Shown here piece after piece: positions 55,293 through 64,000 of a stretch of DNA of 64,000 nt; the stretch's first letter is position 1; each line of letters opens with the position of its first letter. Made by a program: the position numbers and the translations under genes. The stretch is from Camellia lanceoleosa (lineage: Eukaryota > Streptophyta > Magnoliopsida > Ericales > Theaceae), in the NCBI GenBank assembly GCA_025200525.1, contig CM045761.1, positions 101,966,182 to 102,030,181 of the forward strand, given 5' to 3'. The notes beneath the pieces are model-generated. The model saw only the letters and a program-made list of their open reading frames with translations, was not told the DNA's origin and did not search any database.

Positions 55293-56585
55293 ATGTTGCC
55301 CACCAATAGGCTCTAAGACTGGATAACCACTTTGGATGGCTCGGAAAAGATGAACTTTTGCGGTTTCGGCGTAAATGCTCTTTTTCTGTTAAGTCGTACT
55401 TCACTTTGCTTTCCATTTCTCTATGCTGTTGCTCAGTGCTGGAATCCAATCACACATATATTTCGTTTAAGTTCACAAGAGATGTGTCTGACACTCGAAG
55501 AATTTCAAGCATTGATGGAATCTCAACGTAATAAAGAAATCATGCTTCAACCCTGTTTTGGCCATGCTCAAGCTTTAGGACGAATGTGTGGGGTTACCTT
55601 ACACGAAGCTCGATCCTTGGCTTATAATGGGGAACTAGATATTCCAGATTTGATTCGTCGATTTTTCATCACCGGTGACAAAGACGACCTCCTTTGGCGA
55701 GGTTATCATCAACATGCCCTTTGCTTATGCTTACTTGCACACTTCTTTCTTGCCCCTAGTTGCGGTGGAGTTAGCATTAAACTGATTGAAGTAGCCCAAT
55801 GCCTTAAGGAGGGTAAGAGTTGTATAGGCTTAGTGTTGGCCGAGACTTTGACAGGCTTAAATGCTTTTCAACAGGGAGAGACTACTCGATTTGCAGGGAG
55901 TCCATTACTTCTCCAGGTATTGTTTCCCACCCTCCTTATTTATGATCCTTACATCACTCGGCATTCAATCTCTTTTTTCTTTTTTTTTCTCTCAAAACCC
56001 TTTTCTTATTTTTCTTTCAACATACATCTCTCTATTCTTTTATCTCTCTTATTTTTCATCCCTTTCCCCAGATATGGTTGATGGATAAGCTGAAAGTGGT
56101 GGATCCTTGCCCGAAGCACTCGGCCAGGACTTACTTTCTTCATCCACAGCTAGTGGAGCTCCTCTAAGAGGGAATGTGGTGTGACTAGATGCACAGCAGA
56201 TCTGCGGCTGACATTACTTGGTGTAGCCCCTGGCTTAACTTGGTTAAGATGAGTTCTGACATGTCCGGCAACTGGTATCTGATTGATTGGCCTTACACAC
56301 TGTGTATTCTATTTTCTATTCAGGTTCAGACGCCAGTTTGGACATGATTAGATTTGTTCGGATGAAGGGATAAAGTACCCTGCTTCATTTCCTGTTCATG
56401 GTCTGTACTTGCCTTGATACCTCAGTGCTTGGAATACAAGAGAATTTCTGGTCCCTGTCTCTACTTTTAGTTCCATCCTTCCTGACGAATACTTAGTTTA
56501 GCCCGAGGATGAGGAATAGATTAGGCCGACCTCGATTACAAAAACTTCCATAGGCACGAAAAAGAGATGAAGAGCTGACACTTGA
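55293..56585 (+). pseudogene. DUF7745-like antisense gene of Ogre/Tat element, copy 2
   Basis: Exon 1 runs from about 55293 to 55916, with WNPITHIFRL, QEMCLTLEEFQALMES, QPCFGHAQALGRMCG and FFITGDKDDLLWRGY, the DUF7745 pattern; a TAA stop lies near 55312-55314 and the upstream ATG of copy 1 reads ATA. A GT-AG intron (55917-56071) with a polypyrimidine tract separates exon 2, which begins IWLMDKLKVVDP. TAA and TAG codons interrupt exons 2 and 3, and the gene ends TGA at 56583-56585. It lies opposite to the integrase fragment at 57193-57378, about 0.6 kb beyond pol, where Tat/Ogre elements carry an antisense ORF. Function of the family is unknown. Confidence 0.78.
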
Positions 56586-56599
56586 CTCATCTATGCCCC

Positions 56600-57190
56600 T
56601 AGTTTATTGCTTTGTCTTTTCTTTTCAAGTTTTTATGTAAAATCAACTTTGGTTTAGAGAATGTACTTGTGATAAATCAATAAAATTAAAGTGAGTATTG
56701 AAAAGTTTCCTTTTGTGTTGTAAACGGTAAAGTTTTGAGAAGAAAAACAAAAATTGAATTAAAACTTTTCAAAACAAATTTTTTTCTTTTTTTTGTTTTT
56801 CGGAAATGGTCACCACCAGATACATACATAATTAATCCTAAGGCTGTACAATCCTAAATCAGAAGATCATAACCAAGTCAACAAATGGTGGAGAATGACG
56901 GATTGATTAAACCAGATGAACAGGACAGTTGGATTGAAAAATAGTGATGGCCGAACTTCGGGATAAAGTTGCCTACGTATCCCAAAGATGAGGATCAGGC
57001 CTTACGTAGTTCGGAGAGAGTTCACTCGAGTATTTATTCTCTCCTTTTGCGCTCTAACTTTTGCCAAGGTTGCCCTTTCGGGTTTTCAGCCTTGCGAGCT
57101 TAGTTTTTCTTTATTTCTAATTTATTTTATTTTATTTTATGCTCTAACTTTTGTCTAGGTCGTCTTTTCAAGTTTTTGGCCTAGTGAACC
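56600..57190. repeat. 3' untranslated tail of a retroelement, copy 2
   Basis: Reverse-complement match to 46888-47400. Between the integrase end and the antisense gene. TTTTGCTCTAACTTTTG-type words are duplicated at its right end (57045-57065 and 57138-57158). Confidence 0.7.
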
Positions 57191-57192
57191 TC

Positions 57193-57450
57193 TCAGGGAT
57201 AATATTTCTTCAACTTGTCCATGTTGATCGGTTGATAAAACTCCAGGCCATCTAAATCCATAAGAATAATTGCTCCCCCAGACCAAATTGACTTAATGAT
57301 ATAAGGACCAGTCCAATTGGGTTTGAACTTGCCCCTAGGGTCGTGGATAGGGGCTCGGTTGTCTTTGAGCACCATGTCTCATAGAGAACCAATATGATTA
57401 ATTGAATTCGGTCGGATGTTATACCGAGTTTATTGTGTCAAGGCTTGTCT
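57193..57450 (-). pseudogene. Gypsy integrase C-terminus
   Basis: The minus-strand frame reads MVLKDNRAPIHDPRGKFKPN, then WTGPYIIKSIW (GPY/F-like), ending LKKYYP with a stop at 57195-57193. This is the end of a Gypsy Pol polyprotein. Upstream (to about 57450) the coding sequence is broken and the rest of pol is missing. It fixes the orientation of the element that ends with the 3' LTR at 51070-48848. Confidence 0.82.
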
Positions 57451-57999
57451 TACATCAATTCATGATAATTTGATAAACCTTGAAGTGTCTCTACTTCCCT
57501 TCTTGAATTCACTTCATGATAAGAGGGAGGGGTGGTTGTTTATTCATTGCATTTATTGATCATTGTCCAAATTGTATCCGAGATCATCAAGCAATCAACT
57601 TTCTAATTGATAGTTTTGGAGATGATTCTAACCCTCTCTTGAGTATTTTTATGATAGAGAAGGTTAAAAAAAAAAGACAAACATGGCTAGGAATACCATG
57701 TTTGAAATGTTTCACCTCAGGTACAAAAAACAGATTTCCACAAGAAAACAAAGTATTGGATTTATTTGGGGCTCGACTGAGTTGCGTTTTGGGGTTGGCA
57801 AGGCTCCAATAAATTGCAAAACAATACACTTTTGGTCGAAAGCAGTAACTAGGGGTGAAACAGAACAAATCCCAGTAAGGCAGACAGAATAATTTCTGAG
57901 GAGCATTGAGCAATCATTGCATATTATTATTGTGATAAATTAGACAGCCCCTTTCATTTATTATTCATTCGGCTTTGTAATAATTATTTGTTCAGACAT
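57451..57999. other. Unassigned retroelement-nest DNA
   Basis: No gene recognised. It may belong to the LTR remnant that ends at 58824. Confidence 0.4.
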
Positions 58000-58824
58000 T
58001 TGGACATTTGGACCCTCCTTCGTGATGACAAATATGTAATAAGTTGTATGTCTTCCAACCCCCATTCTTTCTTCCTTTTATTTCACTGCTTATGATGGTT
58101 AGATTAGGGATATCATGTTTAATTAGCATTTTCCATGATTTGCATCCATTCGTTTACATGCATAAAAGTTCAGCTCATCATATTATTCAAATGTCAAATT
58201 CAAACTCCTTACTTACATACATGCGCTATCACATGCCTTGAATTGACTCACATGCCATACTAGTAGCCGAACCTTAATTGCACGTCATTAAATTAGCCGA
58301 ACCTTAATTAGCATTCTAACTATTTGCTTTCTTTTTGGACTTGCCTTCGGACATTAAGGTAAACATTTTTGCTTTAGCATATTGCATAATTGTGAATACT
58401 GTCATATAAAATATACTACCATGAGGCTAACTGCTTATTTAATATCCATGTTTGAATGCCAGTGGATGAAGGCTAATCACTTGAATTGGGATACTTTGAT
58501 TCATGTATATATGAGATCACCATTTTCAGTGATACATATTCAAAACACTTTTTTTTCAAAACAAACATGAAATCAAACATTCTAACTTTTTGTGAAATTA
58601 GTCTATACTTGTATGTTACATATAGAACAAGAGCACCTACTGTACATAAAGACCACATCATGATTAGTAGAGGCCGATCTTTGATCGGGTGAGTGGGGTG
58701 TTCAATTATTGACCTTTCCCTCTCATACCTAAATTCCCAAACCAAGACACTTTGGTAACGACGGACTAATGGCCTTTGGCATGAGTCATGGGTTTCCTAA
58801 ATTTCCCAAAAATAAATATTTAGG
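58000..58824 (+). repeat. LTR 3' portion (Ogre-like), followed by PBS-like motif
   Basis: The sequence up to AAATAAATATTTAGG is followed at 58825 by TGGCGACTTTG, like the TGGCGACTCC-type PBS of Ogre elements. It is related to 60300-61049: both share ACTTGTATGTYA, TTTGATCGGG and TTTCCTAAAT words in the same order. The LTR start is not recognised. Confidence 0.5.
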
Positions 58825-58849
58825 TGGCGACTTTGAAATCTGGCAAAGC

Positions 58850-60299
58850 AGTCCATTTTTGGCATTTAATTCAAACATCGTTTTTTCAAAAGAAATTGCC
58901 GGATTTGGACTCTTTTTGTGTTTCCACTATTTCACATTGCTCTTGTGAAATCAGAATCAGAACCAACACACAAATGGAGTCTGAATTGTAAGGGCTATTC
59001 ATTCTTTCGAAAGGAAGCGCAAAAAGTCGAGCTACAATGGGTAGTTGTGAAAGGTATGAAACCCTACCATCATGTTGGACACATTGGGATTAACTAGTCA
59101 GAAGGTGTAGTGATCAATGCAGATATGTGTAGGGGGTCCAAAATGAACACTAAATAATGATGGTACTTGGAGAGACAAAGCTATGTTAATGAGTTGATAA
59201 TCTTGGGTACCTACAAAGTGAGTGGCTAGGTAGGATGAAGCAAGCAGTTCAAGAGAAATGTGGCAATGAAAAAATAGGCAACATATCCCCTAAATCCCAA
59301 GAAGTTCTCTTTTCAAACTTTGAGAAATGGATCCTATTTATAGGCTTTTCCATAGTACTAAATGTACCAGGTAGCCAAATAGTGTAGCGACACGTGTCGC
59401 GGAATATTTTATCCTAAACCACCAGGCTTTGGTAGATACGTGTTCCTTCGCATGTACTATCTATTTGGTATTAACTTCAGCAGGTGTCGTTTTTTATACG
59501 AATCGTGAAAGGTGCACCTGTTTTGGTAATACTCTCCGCGATGGTACTTGTTATGGCACCTGCCTTCTTAGTTCAATTTCCCATAGAGCATCTTAGAACT
59601 TAGCCTGCTATCAACTATTCTTGTGTTTACCTCAACGACTCCTCCACCCTTAGTCACCTAACTACAAACTCTCCAACTTCTTAGGGCATGAGCCACAGTA
59701 ACGGTTATGCCTTATACCAAGCCCAAGGGGGTTTCCTTGGTCTTGCCAATATGACCGAGGCATGTCCATAACCTGGATAATGAAAAAGGAGTCCTCAGTT
59801 TTTAGGCTACCCTACTCTTTTCTTCGTGGGGTTGCCATGTGTAGCCCGTCCGACGCCTCGAGGGAGGAAAGATTTTGTTCCATGATTTGCTGCTAGAACT
59901 GAGTCGCCACCTAATACAATGCATTAGTATGATGATAGGGCACGGGTGCATGCAAAGATGGATGATGCATGCTCGCCCTCGTCGAAAAATTTCTCACGAT
60001 TTAATCCCTGTCGTCAAAGCTCTAAAAAGGTAAAGTTGTTTGCCGGTTTTTTTGCAACAGAGAGCCAGTTGTCACTGGAGTACAAAAAATGTCCCATTTC
60101 CCGTGGTTTGACTAACCCTATTCACAAAACAACAAGTTCTAGCTCAAACATGATATACAATGGTCCCGAATCAAGCAAAAACAACACACACACACAATAT
60201 ATGCATGGAAATGAAAAAAAATCAAAAAAAAAATGGGTATTGAACTACAAGCCATGCAAACCAACATCATCAAACCATGAGACCAAAAAAAAGAGCTAG
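58850..60299. other. Retroelement leader and degraded DNA
   Basis: Begins as leader after the PBS-like motif. GAGTCGCCACCTAA at about 59901-59914 is the reverse complement of the TTAGGTGGCGACT junction at 58821, suggesting a further, inverted relic. No coding region was recognised. Confidence 0.35.
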
Positions 60300-61049
60300 C
60301 TAGGTCCGATTTAGCTTGCATGCTAATTTACTTGCTTTCCTATTATATTGATATTTCTATGATTAGTATAGTATATGCTATTTTTTAGTTAGCCGAGCTA
60401 TCTTTAGTGCATTTTTGCCTATCTGTGTAGCCATCTCTTTACAGTTGAGCATATCATGCATTGATTATTAACTAGTTTTGCTTTTTGGCTTGGAGTACTT
60501 TTTGTGCAGAGTTTGTATGCTTTACAGTCATACATGCTGTATGATGAGTGCATGCCCACGCCACCATGATATATGTGCTTATATGATATAATCAATAATA
60601 ATGCTTGCGTTGGGTGATGGGTGTATTATAATTGAAACACAATCGACATTGAGAGTTTTAGAAGTTGAGAGAAATCATGTTTTCACAACTTTCAATTTTT
60701 CCCGGCAAATCCATAAATCCACGCCTTAGCTTAAAGTAGTAGCAAAATCAAACAAAAACTTTTTTCAAAGCGAACATGAGATTTTTTGTTCCAATTCAAG
60801 CAACCCATTTATACTTGTATGTCATGTATATCACATAAGTAATTCTAGGCTAATAAACATAATAGAACACATCATGTTTCAAACTCGAGAATATCATATT
60901 TGATCGGGCGACGAAGTGCTTTGGGGGTGATTCCTTTCTAAGTTCCTTTCCCTCTTCTCTCGAGTTGTCGCGAGCCGAGGTGATGTTTGGACATGTGACC
61001 TTATCCAGTTTTGTTTCCTAAATAAATACCCCAAAATAATAAATAAATA
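60300..61049 (+). repeat. Second LTR 3' portion (Ogre-like), followed by PBS-like motif
   Basis: Ends AATAAATA before TGGCGACTCTGGCG at 61050. Homologous but diverged from the copy at 58000-58824. A run of 25 A (61089-61113) lies in the leader behind it. At 61255-61264 GGATGTCTACA resembles the inverted start of the TGTAGACACC LTR family. Confidence 0.5.
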
Positions 61050-61264
61050 TGGCGACTCTGGCGCCGCAAAGCAGCGCGACCGTGTTTCAAAAAAAAAAAA
61101 AAAAAAAAAAAAGATAAAAAATTTGGACTCTTTTTGACTTTCTGATCGTCTTCATTGCACTCTGCACTCAGATTAGATACGAGACCGCGTGACATTGAGT
61201 CCCTCCGAAGTGTGAGCCTAATGAACAAAACGGGATTCCCTCCCGGGACGTTTGGGGATGTCTA

Positions 61265-61735
61265 CACCATGGTGTATTGGTATCTTTAGGGTCTGTTATC
61301 GGCTCCAACTAGTAAGCATTGGGGCTTGCTATCAGTGCTAAGTTACTTATGCCTAGAGCCTACTATCAGCCCTAGGTTGGTTATGCTTTGGGGCTTGCTA
61401 TTAGCACCAAGCATTAGTCTCCATTTGCAAAGATGAGGTCTCCTTTAAAAGCTGTTGTCACTTTGGGGAATCGTCCTAGAAGGTAATTACCTAAGCAAGT
61501 CTTTCTTTCTGCAAGTACACTTCAAGTATTGCCTTAAAGGAGGCACCATAATGACCTTTTAGCAAGGTGGCAACGTCGACATGGGTTACCCTAGCTACTG
61601 GATCACAGTAAGTAATGCCTAAACAGGTTCTCTTAGACACTTCCATCACAAAGAATTTGATTCGGTTCTAGTGGATTGAACCTAATTTGGCATTCTGGTT
61701 AGCCCACTTCCCTTGGGCTTTGACCCTTGTCTATT
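61265..61735. other. Spacer with GGGGCTTGCTATCAG repeats
   Basis: A word of the form GGGGCTTGCTATCAGTGC recurs about four times (61290-61400) with variants. No gene recognised. Confidence 0.45.
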
Positions 61736-61880
61736 TAGGTCTCGTTTGGAAACATCCTATTTTAGTAACTTTTTGGCTTAAGAAAAGATATGTAAAAAAG
61801 TAGAGAGAATGATGTGACCAATTATAGTGACTTTTTGACTTTTTAGCTAAAATAAATAGTTGACAAATAAGGCCTTAATC
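61736..61880. mobile_element. Small MITE-like element
   Basis: Left end TAGGTCTCGTTTGGAAAC and the reverse complement of the right end (AAGGCCTTATTTGTCAAC) form imperfect inverted repeats; the interior has GACTTTTTGACTTTTTAG words. No coding region. Confidence 0.45.
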
Positions 61881-62205
61881 ATTATTGTTCATCTAATCAA
61901 AACGACCTCAGCAATTAGGTTAACACTTAATTTTCTGTCCCTCTACAATATAATATAGATTAGGCTATATCAACAAGTAACTGAGTACCCTTCATAATGT
62001 CTTCTAATGGGGGATTTGGTTAAACCCCCTTTATAATAAAACTTTAATGCATTAAGAACAAGTACAAACAAATTTCCTTGAAAAGTCCAACACATACTAT
62101 TATTATCAAAATATTAAACTTTAAAATAATATAACTTTTAATGTAGATGTTGATTTTTAATAAAATTAGTATTTTTAGAATCCTCTCATCAAAATCTATC
62201 AAATA
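61881..62205. other. AT-rich intergenic DNA
   Basis: Nothing recognised between the MITE-like element and the LTR. Confidence 0.5.
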
Positions 62206-62210
62206 AGATC

Positions 62211-62750
62211 TGTCGGGACATATTTTTTGGATAACAACATGTGGATAGGGTGGCACCGAAGTGCCAGCCGAGGTGCCACGTGTCCTTCACTTGACGCCAA
62301 GGTAATCTCGGCTAGGCCGAGGTTATCTACGGAGATACCGGAATCTAAGATGAGCGGATAACTTACAAGAGTCCTAGAATGAGGGAGGATTTCAGCCTGG
62401 ATAAGGATAAAGCTCTTAGGGAGTTTATCTTTATCTATTTGAGAGTCCTGGATAAGCATTGAGCAAGAGTCCATTGAAGCTAGGCTTCTACAAGGATCAG
62501 GTCAGTGTTAGTTATAAAAGTAAGGCACCCTCGTGGGTCTAAGGTACCCTTTTTGTATTCTGAATAGTGAGTCAAGCACTTTTGCTATCTGTGAGAGATA
62601 ACTGACTTGATTGTCAGAGTGCCCCCGGGTGGACGAACCACTACCGGAGTCTTTTTCTTTTTGTGACAGGTCGTTTGAGCACAATCTATTCTGCTAGTGT
62701 TCTCCAGTTGAGTAACTGTTTGGCAGTGTGGTCAGAAAATAGTACACACA
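62211..62750 (+). repeat. 5' LTR of the right-edge Gypsy element
   Basis: Starts TGTCGGGACATATTTT and ends GTACACACA, followed after two bases by the PBS. It is related along its length to the solo LTR at 7142-7582, but longer. Confidence 0.82.
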
Positions 62751-62752
62751 AT

Positions 62753-62769
62753 TTGGCGCCGTTTATGGG
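62753..62769 (+). other. Primer binding site of right-edge element
   Basis: TTGGCGCCGTTTATGGG two bases after the LTR; the same TTGGCGCCG start as the other two Gypsy elements. Confidence 0.75.
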
Positions 62770-62784
62770 AAAAAAGGAGAATAG

Positions 62785-64000
62785 ATGGCCAACGATAGAC
62801 AGAAAGAAAAGGTTGGGGACGTCATCTCTACTAGGAGTGGTAAGCACATTGACCCTAACGTGGAGGAGGATAACTGCAACGAAGAAACTCGGGATCAGAA
62901 TCCCGGAGAGAAAGACGTCGGCAAAGAGGGCGACGTACCAAAGAAGTAAGACCGGGACGGGTATTATAACGAGGACGACCTCCAGATATGGAAGGATAGA
63001 TGCCTACGGAGGGACTGCGAAATGAAGGGACTGGCAAACAAATTGGCGGACCTGCAATCGGTTGTCAATTTGATGATGTAGAACAAAGTCATGCAGCCAT
63101 CATTCTCGTTACAAGACACGCCGATTCTAGCGGCCAAGAACAATGCCCAGAAGGGAGGGTAGAAAACAGTCCCTATAGTCTCCCAAGACCAAGGAACACT
63201 CTCACTGGCCTTCAAGGGAGGTTGGACGAGGAGAGTTAATGAAGGGAGATTCTCGGAGGACGCATGTACCAAGGAAGCCGACCCCAAAGAACATCGGCAT
63301 GTTCAAGGGAAGGAACTTTGTTTCGATGCAACTAATGGAGAGAGGTCCAAGAGGACTCATAACGATACTGGGAGTAGCGCACCGAAAAGGCTGAAATCCG
63401 TTGATAGCTGAGCTCCTGGATGAACCAAGGAGGACTTGAGGGATTACCTCTAGAGAAAGCAACAAGACGCCGAAGTAACCTCACCGATCAAGCTGAGAAC
63501 ACCGTTCTCGGTAGAATTGGACAAGTTTGAAACCCCCAAGAGGTTTTACATGTCGAGATTCCAGATATACGATGGGAAGTCTGACCCTAACTTTCACGTT
63601 GGCTTGTACCTGAACTCAATGGCACTATATATCGGGAACAAGCCGTTGCTCTGCAAAGTGTTCCCCTCATCTTTTGGAAAAATTGCATCAGACTAGTTTC
63701 ACAAGTTGCTGAAAGGAACTGTGAAAAGCTGGGAAGGCCTAGCCGAGATGTTCGTGGATAGATTTGTGACAAACAAACTACAACCATTGAGGGTGGACGC
63801 CTTGATGGCTCTAAGAATTGGCGAGGATGAAAGCCTTAGGGCTTATGCCAAAAGGTACTATGAGGTGTTTAACTAAATACCAAGATGCAACCAAGAGGTG
63901 GCAGTCGTATTTTTCAAGAATGGCTTGAAAGATGATTGTTTGCTTCGAAAATTATTGGCAAAAACACTGCCAAAAAGCATGGAGGAATTAATGGCCAAAA
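62785..64000 (+). pseudogene. Gypsy gag with several in-frame stops, cut by window edge
   Basis: The ATG at 62785 opens MANDRQKEKVGDVISTRSGK in a lysine/glutamate-rich N-terminus. One frame runs to the window end. It includes LRTPFSVELDKFETPKRFYM, FQIYDGKSDPNFHVGLYLNS and LRIGEDESLRAYAKRYYEVF, the Retrotrans_gag domain (about 63550-64000). In-frame stops include TAA 62947-62949 and TAG 63079-63081, and at least five more by 63880, but no frameshift was seen. Capsid function is therefore lost by nonsense changes alone. Confidence 0.85.

Larger units (their letters stand above)
62211..64000 (+). mobile_element. Gypsy retrotransposon, start only, runs off right edge
   Basis: 5' LTR, PBS TTGGCGCCGTTTATGGG (62753-62769) and gag are present; pol and the 3' LTR lie beyond the window. 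The PBS and gag style match the Tat-type elements elsewhere in the window. Confidence 0.85.

Overview
The window is nuclear DNA of a flowering plant, most likely a eudicot: a spliced plant-type NIPA magnesium-transporter gene sits in a landscape of plant-lineage transposons (Tat/Ogre-type Gypsy, Copia, plant L1 LINE, Mutator-like with FAR1 transposase, Stowaway MITE, Helitron end), with AT-rich intergenic DNA. Nothing prokaryotic or organellar was seen, and I cannot name the species.

Layout. 1-4886: minus-strand Gypsy element with 5' LTR, decayed gag and protease, then a satellite-like array where pol should be. 4887-8200: AT-rich DNA with a Helitron-like 3' end, a solo LTR with a perfect 5-bp TSD and a Stowaway-like MITE. 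8210-15298: a Mutator-like element with perfect 23-bp TIRs and a perfect 9-bp TSD. It carries a FAR1/MULE transposase fused to a SWIM finger and an OTU cysteine-protease domain (+), convergent with a plant-mobile-domain gene (-). Both genes are broken. 15300-16400: LINE RNase H fragment. 16405-27294: full-length Gypsy element with two LTRs, PBS, PPT and 5-bp TSD, frameshifted gag-pol, tandem repeats and a decayed antisense gene.

28840-43510 (-): the one host gene that reads intact, a nine-exon NIPA-like Mg2+ transporter of 344 residues. Every splice junction keeps frame. Introns 1, 5 and 6 are swollen by LINE, Copia, hAT-like and MITE-like insertions, including an inverted pair of Copia LTRs.

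43.7-61.3 kb: a nest of large Ogre/Tat-like LTR elements. Two ~2.1-kb LTRs face each other (44771-46887 and 48848-51070) around a DUF7745-like antisense gene; a second copy of that gene lies at 55293-56585 on the opposite strand, next to an integrase C-terminus. Between them are tandem repeats, a large AT microsatellite, two tRNA-like A/B-box units and a second small antisense ORF. Two further LTR ends with PBS-like TGGCGACT motifs lie at 58.8 and 61.05 kb. 62211-64000+: the start of another Gypsy element (LTR, PBS, gag with in-frame stops) whose LTR is related to the solo LTR at 7.1 kb.

The most interesting material is the transposase-OTU plus mobile-domain transposon with its subterminal hairpin arrays, and the repeated pattern of antisense spliced genes and hairpin-cored tandem arrays in the 3' regions of the Gypsy elements. 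All calls come from reading the sequence; no database search was run.
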